The position numbers were made by a program, and so were the translations under genes. From Butyricicoccus sp. (GTDB lineage Bacteria; Bacillota; Clostridia; Oscillospirales; Butyricicoccaceae): DNA of 9,058 nucleotides. Of this stretch, positions 1 to 7,065 are shown in pieces. Position 1 is the first letter of the stretch; the number at the start of each line of letters is the position of its first letter. Location: contig JAHHRO010000062.1 of assembly GCA_020025755.1 (NCBI GenBank), positions 1 to 9,058 on the forward strand, read 5' to 3'. The notes under the pieces were generated by a model that saw only the letters and a program-made list of their open reading frames with translations, searched no databases and was not told the DNA's origin.

Positions 1-99
1 GAGAAAAGCGACTTGAATTTTATTATAGTTTTGCATAGGACGAGCGAGATCTCGATGGATTGTTCATAAAATATTCACAAAAATGTGTCATTTCTAGGG

Positions 100-128
100 A
101 TGCAAGCGATTGAATACTGTGCTATGAT
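100..128 (+). promoter_or_regulatory. Probable extended -10 promoter of citrate synthase
   Basis: The -10 element TATGAT lies at 123-128 and is preceded by TG one base upstream (120-121), giving an extended -10 of the form TGnTATGAT. The -35 position 17 bp upstream (ATGCAA, 100-105) matches TTGACA poorly, which is common when the -10 is extended. Transcription would start near 135 and leave a leader of about 35 bases carrying the AAGGAGG site. Just upstream, at 76-87, is a small inverted repeat, CACA-AAAA-TGTG, that could be an operator. The promoter is inferred from sequence only. Confidence 0.45.
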
Positions 129-169
129 AAAATAAGAAAATGTTTTTTGAGATATAAGGAGGGCTTTGG

Positions 170-1534
170 ATGGCACAGGAAGCAATGTTGACGATCACCC
201 CTGAAATCGAGGCACTTGCACAGGTTTGCTGTGATAATACCAATATACCGGCTGAACTGTATCGGCAGTATGATGTCATGCGCGGTCTGCGTGATATCAA
301 TGGTGTGGGCGTGCTGGCTGGGCTGACCAATATTTCGTCTATTATTTCCAGCAAGGTCGTCGATGGAGTCAAGATCCCTTGCGAGGGCGAACTGCGGTAT
401 CGCGGCTATGATATCAATGATCTGGTGAAGGGCTTTCTGAAGGATGGCAGAAAGGGATATGAAGAAACTGCATATCTGCTGCTATTTGGAAAGCTGCCAG
501 ATAGGGAGCAGCTCAAAACCTTTAAAAGTCTTTTGGCAAGAGGACGTACGCTGCCCACCAATTTTACGCGCGATGTTATTATGAAGGCACCGTCCCATGA
601 TATCATGAACAAGCTCTCGCGCAGCGTGCTGACCCTTGCCTCCTATGACAACAATTCGGATGATATCAGCCTGCCCAATGTTCTGCGGCAGTGCCTGATG
701 CTCATTTCCGTATTCCCCATGCTTGCCGTATATTCCTATCATGCATATAACCATTACGATCGGGGAGGAAGTCTGTATATCCACTATCCCGATGATACCC
801 TTTCGACTGCAAGCAACTTCCTGCGGATGCTGCGTCCGGATATGCAGTATACGCCGCTTGAGGCGAAGGTGCTCGATCTGGCACTGGTGCTGCACATGGA
901 GCATGGCGGTGGCAACAACTCCAGCTTTACCACGCATGTTGTTACTTCGTCTGGAACAGATACTTACTCTGCAATCGCGGCGGCACTTGGAAGCCTAAAA
1001 GGTCCCAAGCATGGCGGCGCGAATATCAAGGTCGTACAGATGTTTGAGGATCTCAAACGAAATATCACCGATCCAACCGATGAGGAACAGGTCAAGGCAT
1101 ATTTGAAGCGTCTCTTAAACCGTGAGGTGTTTGACAAGAAAGGACTGATCTATGGAATGGGGCACGCGGTATACTCCATTTCCGATCCGCGTGCACAGAT
1201 CTTCAAATCGTTTGTGCATCAGCTGGCGCATGAAAAGGGTAGGGATGATGATTTCGCACTCTATACCATGCTCGAACAGCTTGCCCCCGAGGTCATTGCT
1301 GAGGAGCGCAAGATCTATAAGGGCGTCAGTGCAAATGTAGACTTCTATTCGGGCTTTGTATATTCCATGCTCGATCTGCCGCATGAGCTGTATACACCGA
1401 TGTTTGCCATTGCACGCATTGTAGGCTGGAGCGCACACCGGCTGGAGGAGCTCATCAATGTGGATAAGATCATCCGTCCTGCCTATCGTGCCGTTTCAGA
1501 GGAACATATATATACACCGCTTTGTGAGCGATAA
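170..1534 (+). CDS. gltA: Citrate synthase
   Basis: Citrate (Si)-synthase condenses acetyl-CoA with oxaloacetate to make citrate in the cytoplasm. In fermentative Clostridia this usually feeds the oxidative branch toward 2-oxoglutarate and glutamate. Visible landmarks in the 454 residues are GELRYRGYDI (73-82) and ETAYLLLFGKLP (99-110) of the large domain, LHMEH (241-245), the catalytic histidine in GPKHGGAN (H281), the second histidine in GMGHAVY (H332), DPRA with substrate-binding R341, and catalytic Asp in NVDFYSG (D391). The protein is somewhat longer than the 370-430 residues of typical bacterial enzymes. The extra length is N-terminal (about 1-70) and around 190-230, as seen in clostridial members. 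GHAVY replaces the more common GHRVY, so a 2-methylcitrate synthase cannot be fully excluded, but no prp genes are adjacent. The ATG at 170 follows AAGGAGG (156-162) by 7 bases, which fixes the start. The gene appears monocistronic, between its own promoter and a hairpin terminator. Confidence 0.95.
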   Translation: MAQEAMLTITPEIEALAQVCCDNTNIPAELYRQYDVMRGLRDINGVGVLAGLTNISSIISSKVVDGVKIPCEGELRYRGYDINDLVKGFLKDGRKGYEETAYLLLFGKLPDREQLKTFKSLLARGRTLPTNFTRDVIMKAPSHDIMNKLSRSVLTLASYDNNSDDISLPNVLRQCLMLISVFPMLAVYSYHAYNHYDRGGSLYIHYPDDTLSTASNFLRMLRPDMQYTPLEAKVLDLALVLHMEHGGGNNSSFTTHVVTSSGTDTYSAIAAALGSLKGPKHGGANIKVVQMFEDLKRNITDPTDEEQVKAYLKRLLNREVFDKKGLIYGMGHAVYSISDPRAQIFKSFVHQLAHEKGRDDDFALYTMLEQLAPEVIAEERKIYKGVSANVDFYSGFVYSMLDLPHELYTPMFAIARIVGWSAHRLEELINVDKIIRPAYRAVSEEHIYTPLCER

Positions 1535-1540
1535 GACAGG

Positions 1541-1573
1541 AATGCCATTATGAAATTTTCATAATGGCATTTT
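1541..1573 (+). terminator. Hairpin terminator after citrate synthase
   Basis: A perfect inverted repeat with 15-bp arms (1541-1555 and 1557-1571) around one central base begins 6 bases after the citrate synthase stop codon. The stem is AT-rich (AATGCCATTATGAAA and its complement). It is followed only by a short T stretch (1570-1573), so termination may be less efficient than at a GC-rich stem. It is the only termination signal before the next promoter at 1670. Confidence 0.7.
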
Positions 1574-1669
1574 ATGGCATATTATGAGATCGGAAGGGGC
1601 TGAAAGTTTTTGACGTAAAAACTGTGGTACCGTGAAGATCGATTTCTGTGGAGGTCAGGGAATCACGCA

Positions 1670-1698
1670 TTGACAGATAATGGAAGGAGATATATAAT
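1670..1698 (+). promoter_or_regulatory. Consensus SigA promoter of the chemoreceptor gene
   Basis: TTGACA at 1670-1675 and TATAAT at 1693-1698 are separated by exactly 17 bases, a full match to the housekeeping SigA/sigma-70 consensus. The start of transcription would be near 1705, giving a leader of about 65 bases before the ATG at 1770. A motility-sigma (SigD/sigma-28) promoter was sought upstream but not found with proper spacing. The receptor therefore looks expressed from the housekeeping sigma factor. An unattenuated promoter this strong would often be under negative control. Confidence 0.8.
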
Positions 1699-1713
1699 AA
1701 AAGTAACGCAATA

Positions 1714-1750
1714 TTTGTACAAATTTTAAAAAATTTGACAAAATATGTCA
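1714..1750 (+). promoter_or_regulatory. Cluster of small palindromes in chemoreceptor leader
   Basis: Three inverted repeats lie between the probable transcription start and the ribosome binding site: TTTGTACAAA (1714-1723), AAATTT-N4-AAATTT (1721-1726 and 1731-1736), and TGACA-AAATA-TGTCA (1736-1750). They sit where a repressor bound downstream of a strong promoter would block transcription, so an operator is plausible. In AT-rich DNA such short symmetries also arise by chance, and no known regulator motif is recognised. Confidence 0.3.
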
Positions 1751-1769
1751 TAAGATCAGGGGGGATCCT

Positions 1770-3848
1770 ATGAAAAAGAAATCATTTTTTTCAAGCCTAA
1801 CAGTAAAAATACCAGCGAAGATCATTGCAGTGATTTTTGTGATGATCGTACTGCTCAATTCAACCGTGGTGTATATGTCACGAACCGCTGCTTCGCACAT
1901 GATCGACAAAGAAGTAAGCTATCTCGCCCAAATAAATGCCAATCAGGTATACGCCTATTTGGAGAATATGAATGCATTTTCGCATTCGCTTTCTAAAGAG
2001 GTACAGCATTACAGAAATCTCGATCAAGCACATGTAGAGCCCGTTCTGATTGAAACTCTGGAAGGTGTTTTGGATGACGAAAAGATCTTTGGCGCATATT
2101 TTGCATTTGAGCCGAATCTTTACATGCCAAACACGCCCGAGGGGATTTCTTATTATGCATACCGCGATGGAGGCAAGGTCAATGTAGATATCCTCCACGA
2201 CTATGCAGTATATTCCACCGGAGATTATTACACTGGTGCGCGTGATTCGGGGCAAACCTATCTGACCGAGCCATATCCCTATGAGCTGACAACTGGTGAG
2301 ACCGTATACCTTATCACACTCAGTACCCCTGTAACCGATCAGCTAGGACGGTTTTTGGGCGTTGCAAACTGTGATATCTTGGCGGAAAGCATCAACTCGA
2401 TTCCGTTCCATACGGGAGACTATAAGACAGCATACAGCACGATCCTTTCGCCACAGGGAATGTACATTGCAGACTCTGCGGATGGAACAAAGCTGGGATC
2501 TTACTTTGAGCCGAAGGATGACAAGGATCAGCAGATCTCACAGGCTGTTCATGCGGGCACATCTCTGCTGATCGAGGGGCGCAACAGACATTTTGGAGAT
2601 GAAAAAGCCATCATTACTTATATCCCGATCACGTTGGAGGGAACCAATCTGCGATGGTCAAGTGGTTTTGTTGTCAGCAAGTCAGAAGTTTTTGCGAGTG
2701 AGAATAAAATGACGGTGGTCATTTCGATCGCCTGTCTCGTCAGCCTTTTGCTGCTCATCATATTGTGCAGCCGCATTATCAAGCGTGCGCTTGCCCCCAT
2801 CTCCTATGTCATGGAGCTGGCAGATAAGATGCACCGCTGTGACTTGTCAGAGAACGAAACGCAGATCAAGCTGCCGGATGATGAGCTGGGAGAGCTGGCA
2901 TGTATCTTTACAGAAGTCAGCGAAGATATGCGCACCATCATCAAGGACATCAACTATTGTATGGCAAATATGGCTGCCGGAAACTTCTGTGTGCGTTCCA
3001 AGTGTGAAGAACGTTACATTGGTGGTTATAGTTATATCATTCAGGCGATGCGAGGCATCAAGGAACGGCTCAATGAGGCACTTTCTCAAATTGAAAGCTC
3101 GTCCGAGCTGGTGCAGTCCGGATCGGAACAGCTATCGCTCGGCGCGCAGGGTTTGGCACAAGGTGCCATGGATCAATCTGCATCCATTGAAGAACTGTTT
3201 GCAACGATCAATGACCTGTCTGAGCGCATCAAGGCCAACGCAGAGGATGCAAGGGTCGCCAATCTGATCGCAGAAGAAGCAGGAATCGATGTTGCAGAAA
3301 GCAATCAGCATATGCAGGAACTGCTGACTGCAATGGCAGAGATCAATGAGACCTCTGCACAGATCAGTAAGATCATTCAAACGATCGATAACATTGCATT
3401 CCAGACCAATATCCTGGCACTCAACGCTGCGGTTGAGGCAGCGCGTGCCGGTGTTGCAGGCAAGGGCTTTGCAGTGGTTGCGGATGAGGTGCGCAATTTG
3501 GCATCGAAATCAGCGGAAGCGGCGCAAAGCACTACAATATTGATCCAAAATGCTGTATCTGCGGCAGAGAATGGAAGTAAGCTGGCAAATACAGCGGCAA
3601 ACTCTCTGCAAAAGGTTGTTGAACGCGTGGAAGGTGTAGAGGATAAGATCAAAAACATTGCTTTGGTCTCGGAAAAACAGGCCGATTCCGTGGAACAGAT
3701 CGTACATGGTGTCGATCAGATCTCGGCTGTTGTACAGACAAACTCTGCAACGGCACAGGAATCTGCGGCGGCAAGCGAAGAACTTTCCAGTCAGGCAAAC
3801 CTGATGAAATCTATGATGACGCGCTTTAACCTGCAAGACCATGATTGA
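1770..3848 (+). CDS. Methyl-accepting chemotaxis protein, dCache-type receptor
   Basis: This is a transmembrane chemoreceptor that senses an external signal and controls the CheA kinase through CheW. The 692 residues show a basic N-terminus, TM1 (about 15-36) and an extracellular domain (about 37-312) with dCache/PDC features such as the TEPYPYELTTGE stretch (166-177) and GRFLGVANCDI (193-203). TM2 follows (about 314-333), then a HAMP domain (about 334-390) with a HAMP-like second segment (about 391-440). The cytoplasmic signalling coiled coil (about 441-692) carries the highly conserved hairpin tip from IDNIAFQTNILALNAA (539-554) through GKGFAVVADEVRNLA (564-578). There is no CheR-binding pentapeptide at the C-terminus, which ends FNLQDHD. 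The ligand is unknown: the amino-acid-binding R-x-W-Y pattern of many dCache receptors is replaced by GDYYTGA (151-157). The start at 1770 follows the run AGGGGGG (1758-1764) by 5 bases. The gene stands alone, without che genes in the window. Confidence 0.93.
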   Translation: MKKKSFFSSLTVKIPAKIIAVIFVMIVLLNSTVVYMSRTAASHMIDKEVSYLAQINANQVYAYLENMNAFSHSLSKEVQHYRNLDQAHVEPVLIETLEGVLDDEKIFGAYFAFEPNLYMPNTPEGISYYAYRDGGKVNVDILHDYAVYSTGDYYTGARDSGQTYLTEPYPYELTTGETVYLITLSTPVTDQLGRFLGVANCDILAESINSIPFHTGDYKTAYSTILSPQGMYIADSADGTKLGSYFEPKDDKDQQISQAVHAGTSLLIEGRNRHFGDEKAIITYIPITLEGTNLRWSSGFVVSKSEVFASENKMTVVISIACLVSLLLLIILCSRIIKRALAPISYVMELADKMHRCDLSENETQIKLPDDELGELACIFTEVSEDMRTIIKDINYCMANMAAGNFCVRSKCEERYIGGYSYIIQAMRGIKERLNEALSQIESSSELVQSGSEQLSLGAQGLAQGAMDQSASIEELFATINDLSERIKANAEDARVANLIAEEAGIDVAESNQHMQELLTAMAEINETSAQISKIIQTIDNIAFQTNILALNAAVEAARAGVAGKGFAVVADEVRNLASKSAEAAQSTTILIQNAVSAAENGSKLANTAANSLQKVVERVEGVEDKIKNIALVSEKQADSVEQIVHGVDQISAVVQTNSATAQESAAASEELSSQANLMKSMMTRFNLQDHD

Positions 3849-3879
3849 GCCGGAAAGCGCGAAGTAAACAAGATATGAG

Positions 3880-3919
3880 AAGCAAAAGACGCAAGCCGTA
3901 CGGCTTGCGTCTTTTGCTT
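3880..3919. terminator. Bidirectional terminator, 40-bp perfect palindrome
   Basis: Arms of 20 bases (3880-3899 and 3900-3919) are perfectly complementary and centred on CCGTACGG. The stem carries a GC-rich core (GACGCAAGCC) flanked by AAAAG on the left and CTTTT on the right. Each transcript therefore ends in a T-containing tract, as in a rho-independent terminator working in both directions. It lies between the converging chemoreceptor stop (3848) and dnaJ stop (3930). It would end both messages and stop read-through from each side. Confidence 0.88.
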
Positions 3920-3929
3920 TCAATTGGTT

Positions 3930-5087
3930 TTATTCACCCTTGAATGCGTCCTTTACCTTATCCCAGAACGATTTGCGCTGCACCTGATTTTCGTCCGTTG
4001 TAGAGGACTCAAAATCACGCAGCAGCTTTTTCTGGTGTTCAGTCAATCGGGTCGGAACCTCTATGTTGACGCGTACATACTGATCGCCGCGTCCGCGTCC
4101 ATTTACATTCTGGATGCCCTTGCCGCGCAGACGGAATACCGTGCCGGTCTGTGTACCTTCTGGAATGGTGTATTCTACCTTGCCGTCGATGGTCGGCACT
4201 TGCAGGGTATCACCGAGGGCTGCCTGTGGGAAGGAGATCGGAATCTCACAGACCACATTGTTGCCTTCTCGCGTGAAGATCGGATGTGGTCGGATGGTGA
4301 TGGTCACAATGACATCACCGCTGGGACCGCCATTCGAGCCTGCATTGCCCTGACCGCGCAGCTGGATGGACTGACCGTCATCGATACCGGCTGGGATCTT
4401 GACCTTCAGCGTGCGGCTGTTACGGGATTTACCTGTACCGCTGCACTTTTTACATGGTTTGCGAATGATCTTACCCGTGCCGCGGCACTCTGGACAAGGA
4501 GCCTGACTCTGGAACATGCCCAGTGGGGTGCGCTGAGTCTGTGTGACCATACCGGAGCCGTGACAGCGAGAACAGGTGTCTACGCTGGAACCCTTTTCTG
4601 CGCCAGACCCATCACAGGCGTCACAGTTTTCAGTACGGTTGATGGTGATCTCCTTTTCACAGCCAAAGGCAGCTTCCTCAAAGGAAAGCATGATGCGCTG
4701 CTGAATGGTCTCACCGCGCTGTGGTGCATTGCGGCGAGAACGGGACGAACCACCGCCAAAGAAAGAACCGAAGATATCGCCCAGATCACCCATATCGAAG
4801 CCGCCAAAGCCGCCGCCGAAACCGCCGCCAAAGCCGCCCTGACCTGCACCATAGTTGGGATCAACGCCTGCAAAGCCGAACTGGTCATAGCGTGCGCGCT
4901 TATCGGAATCGGAAAGCACCTCGTATGCTTCGTTCAGTTCCTTGAATTTTTCAGCCGCTTCGGGATTGTCGCGGTTCAGATCCGGATGATATTTTTTTGC
5001 GAGTTTACGGTGCGCCTTTTTGATCTCGTCATCAGAAGCACCTTTTGCTACGCCAAGTACGTCATAATAATCTCTTTTGTCTGCCAT
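3930..5087 (-). CDS. dnaJ: Chaperone protein DnaJ (Hsp40)
   Basis: DnaJ is the co-chaperone that delivers unfolded clients to DnaK and stimulates its ATPase. From the ATG at 5087 (385 residues) the layout is that of a complete type I Hsp40. There is a J domain (about 4-65) with the essential HPD at 34-36, and a Gly/Phe-rich linker (about 80-115) made of GGFGGG repeats and a GDLGDIFGSFFGGG segment. All four zinc-finger CxxCxGxG motifs are present: CDACDGSG (155-162), CSRCHGSG (172-179), CPECRGTG (198-205) and CKKCSGTG (212-219). Two C-terminal beta-sandwich client-binding domains and the dimerisation tail follow. The frame also opens at a TTG at 5096, but GAGG (5098-5101) would be 1 base from that codon and is 10 bases from the ATG. 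MADKRDYYDVLG is also the expected N-terminus. It is the last gene of the hrcA operon, 81 bases after dnaK, with a hairpin in the gap that may lower its dose. Confidence 0.96.
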   Translation of the reverse strand: MADKRDYYDVLGVAKGASDDEIKKAHRKLAKKYHPDLNRDNPEAAEKFKELNEAYEVLSDSDKRARYDQFGFAGVDPNYGAGQGGFGGGFGGGFGGFDMGDLGDIFGSFFGGGSSRSRRNAPQRGETIQQRIMLSFEEAAFGCEKEITINRTENCDACDGSGAEKGSSVDTCSRCHGSGMVTQTQRTPLGMFQSQAPCPECRGTGKIIRKPCKKCSGTGKSRNSRTLKVKIPAGIDDGQSIQLRGQGNAGSNGGPSGDVIVTITIRPHPIFTREGNNVVCEIPISFPQAALGDTLQVPTIDGKVEYTIPEGTQTGTVFRLRGKGIQNVNGRGRGDQYVRVNIEVPTRLTEHQKKLLRDFESSTTDENQVQRKSFWDKVKDAFKGE

Positions 5088-5097
5088 GTGTTTCAAA

Positions 5098-5102
5098 CCT
5101 CA
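5098..5102 (-). promoter_or_regulatory. Ribosome binding site deciding dnaJ start
   Basis: On the minus strand TGAGG occupies 5102-5098. Its distance to the ATG at 5087 is 10 bases, at the long end of the normal range, while the in-frame TTG at 5096 lies 1 base away and could not be used with it. The site is weaker than those of grpE and dnaK, which fits a lower level of DnaJ than DnaK. Confidence 0.6.
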
Positions 5103-5130
5103 CACGTTTTATCAGATAGGAAAACAGTGG

Positions 5131-5162
5131 AAAACGGAAAGGACCGAGATCCTTTCCGTTTT
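5131..5162 (-). terminator. Hairpin between dnaK and dnaJ, likely partial terminator
   Basis: A perfect 13-bp stem (5150-5162 pairing with 5131-5143) closes a 6-base loop and starts 6 bases past the dnaK stop codon. Read on the minus strand the descending arm ends in CCGTTTT, so it resembles a rho-independent terminator with a short T tract. No clear promoter is visible between it and dnaJ, so some transcription must pass through. It could act as an attenuator or as a barrier protecting the 3' end of upstream hrcA-grpE-dnaK message. Confidence 0.7.
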
Positions 5163-5168
5163 ATATGC

Positions 5169-7001
5169 TTACTTCTCGTCCTTGACTTCGGTGAAGTCAG
5201 CGTCTACGAAGTCGCCCTGTGCGCCGGTGTCCTGTGCGCCGCCGCCCATGTTCGGGTCACCCTGCGGTGCCTGCTGTGCGTAGATCTTCTGTGCGATCTC
5301 GCCAAACTTCTTGGACAGGGAGTCGGAAGCCATCTTGATCATCTCGATATCAGAGCCCTTGAGTGCTTCCTTGACCTTTTCGATCTCAGCCTCAACCGCA
5401 CTCTTTTCCTCTGCGCTCAGCTTGTCGCCCAGCTCGCTCATTGCCTTTTCGGACTGGAATACGAGCTGCTCTGCACCGTTGCGTGCGTCAACTTCTTCCT
5501 TGCGCTTCTTGTCCTCGGCTGCAAACTGCTCGGCTTCCTGCATTGCCTTGTTGATTTCATCCTGAGACAGATTGGAGGAAGCGGTGATGGTGATCTTCTG
5601 TTCCTTGCCAGTGCCCAGATCCTTTGCGGATACATTTACGATGCCGTTTGCATCGATATCGAAGGTAACTTCGATCTGCGGAACGCCGCGCGGAGCCGGA
5701 GCAATGCCGTCAAGGGTGAAGCGACCGAGGGTCTTGTTTCCGGCAGCCATTTCACGCTCGCCCTGCAGGACATGGATCTCAACGGACGGCTGATTGTCAG
5801 CTGCGGTGGAGAATACCTGGCTCTTCTTAGTCGGAATGGTGGTGTTGCGCTCGATCAGGCGTGTGCAAACGCCGCCCAGTGTTTCGATGCCGAGGGACAG
5901 TGGGGTAACGTCCAGCAGAAGAACGTCCTTGACCTCGCCGCCGAGTACGCCGCCCTGAATGGATGCACCGATCGCAACGCATTCGTCCGGATTGATGCCC
6001 TTGAAGCCTTCCTTGCCGGTGATGTTCTTAACGGCATCCTGTACCGCTGGGATACGGGAGGAACCGCCGACCAGCAGAACCTTTTCGAGATCGCCAGCCT
6101 GCAAGCCTGCGTCGCTCATTGCCTGACGAACGGGTCCCATAGTGGCTTCTACGAGATCTGCGGTCAGTTCGTTGAACTTTGCACGGGTCAGGGTCAGTTC
6201 AAGATGCTTCGGACCGGTTGCATCTGCGGTGATATACGGCTGGTTGATCGAGGTGGAGGTCATGCCGGACAGCTCGATCTTTGCCTTCTCAGCAGCTTCC
6301 TTGAGACGCTGCATTGCCATCTTATCCTGAGAAAGGTCGATGCCTTCCTGATTCTTGAATTCCTGCACCATCCAGTCCATGATGCGCTGGTCGAAGTCGT
6401 CGCCGCCCAGATGGTTGTTGCCGGCAGTTGCCAGAACCTCCAGAACGCCATCGCCGATATCCAGAATGGATACATCGAAGGTACCGCCGCCGAGGTCATA
6501 GACCATGATCTTCTGTTCGGTTTCCTTGTCTACACCGTAAGCCAGTGCTGCTGCGGTTGGCTCGTTGATGATACGCAGAACGTCCAGACCTGCGATCTTG
6601 CCAGCGTCCTTGGTTGCCTGACGCTGTGCGTCGGTGAAGTATGCCGGAACGGTGATAACAGCCTGCGTGACCGCAGAGCCGATATATGCCTCTGCATCGG
6701 CCTTCAGCTTTTGCAGCACCATTGCGGAGATCTCCTGCGGAGAATACTTCTTGTCTTCGATGGCAACGCGATAATCGGTGCCCATGTGACGCTTGATGGA
6801 ACTGATGGTGCGGTCTGCGTTGGTTACAGCCTGACGCTTTGCAACCTGACCAACCATACGCTCGCCGGTCTTAGAGAATGCAACGACAGATGGGGTGGTT
6901 CTTGCGCCCTCTGCGTTTGCGATAACGGTAGGTTCGCCGCCCTCCATGACAGCGACACAGCTATTTGTGGTACCTAAGTCAATACCAATGATCTTGCCCA
7001 T
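5169..7001 (-). CDS. dnaK: Chaperone protein DnaK (Hsp70)
   Basis: DnaK is the ATP-driven Hsp70 chaperone that binds and releases exposed hydrophobic segments of client proteins in the cytoplasm. The 610 residues contain the complete architecture. The ATPase domain (1 to about 358) carries the phosphate-1 loop GIDLGTTNS (6-14), DLGGGTFDVS (169-178) and the adenosine-binding VGGSSRIPAV (311-320). The interdomain linker VLLLDVTPLSLG spans 360-371. The beta substrate-binding domain runs about 372-478 and the helical lid about 480-575. A Gly-rich disordered tail ends in DADFTEVKDEK. The N-terminal lobe runs straight from RTISSIKRHMGTDYRV into KKYSPQEISA, without the insertion typical of Gram-negative DnaK. 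The start at 7001 is preceded by AAGGAG (7016-7011) with 9 bases of spacing. It lies 64 bases after grpE and is co-regulated from CIRCE. Codon use is strongly restricted: TTA appears at Leu9, and after that the gene has no TTA, CTA or TCA. Confidence 0.98.
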   Translation of the reverse strand: MGKIIGIDLGTTNSCVAVMEGGEPTVIANAEGARTTPSVVAFSKTGERMVGQVAKRQAVTNADRTISSIKRHMGTDYRVAIEDKKYSPQEISAMVLQKLKADAEAYIGSAVTQAVITVPAYFTDAQRQATKDAGKIAGLDVLRIINEPTAAALAYGVDKETEQKIMVYDLGGGTFDVSILDIGDGVLEVLATAGNNHLGGDDFDQRIMDWMVQEFKNQEGIDLSQDKMAMQRLKEAAEKAKIELSGMTSTSINQPYITADATGPKHLELTLTRAKFNELTADLVEATMGPVRQAMSDAGLQAGDLEKVLLVGGSSRIPAVQDAVKNITGKEGFKGINPDECVAIGASIQGGVLGGEVKDVLLLDVTPLSLGIETLGGVCTRLIERNTTIPTKKSQVFSTAADNQPSVEIHVLQGEREMAAGNKTLGRFTLDGIAPAPRGVPQIEVTFDIDANGIVNVSAKDLGTGKEQKITITASSNLSQDEINKAMQEAEQFAAEDKKRKEEVDARNGAEQLVFQSEKAMSELGDKLSAEEKSAVEAEIEKVKEALKGSDIEMIKMASDSLSKKFGEIAQKIYAQQAPQGDPNMGGGAQDTGAQGDFVDADFTEVKDEK

Positions 7002-7065
7002 AATTCAAGACTCCTTAATCAAATCACAATAAGTGTTTTTTTGACAATAATGATATATCAGAAAA

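Noticed and set aside
45..54. Palindrome CGAGATCTCG upstream of citrate synthase
   Set aside because: Ten bases with no loop and no T tract; too short to be a terminator, and a chance occurrence is likely.
1616..1645. SigD (motility sigma) promoter for the chemoreceptor
   Set aside because: TAAA at 1616 and a CGAT-containing box near 1638 resemble the two elements, but the spacer is 18 rather than about 15 and the box matches only five of eight bases.
5088..5096. TTG at 5096 as the start of dnaJ
   Set aside because: GAGG lies 1 base from this codon, and the conserved N-terminus of DnaJ begins at the ATG at 5087.
3924..6977. Long + strand open frame of 1017 codons
   Set aside because: It mirrors dnaJ and dnaK codon for codon, begins with TTG, has no ribosome binding site and is explained by the absence of TTA, CTA and TCA codons in the chaperone genes.
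7002..7065. Internal promoter before dnaK
   Set aside because: TTGTCA with TTTGAT at 18-bp spacing on the minus strand is a poor match in very AT-rich DNA, so I do not call it.
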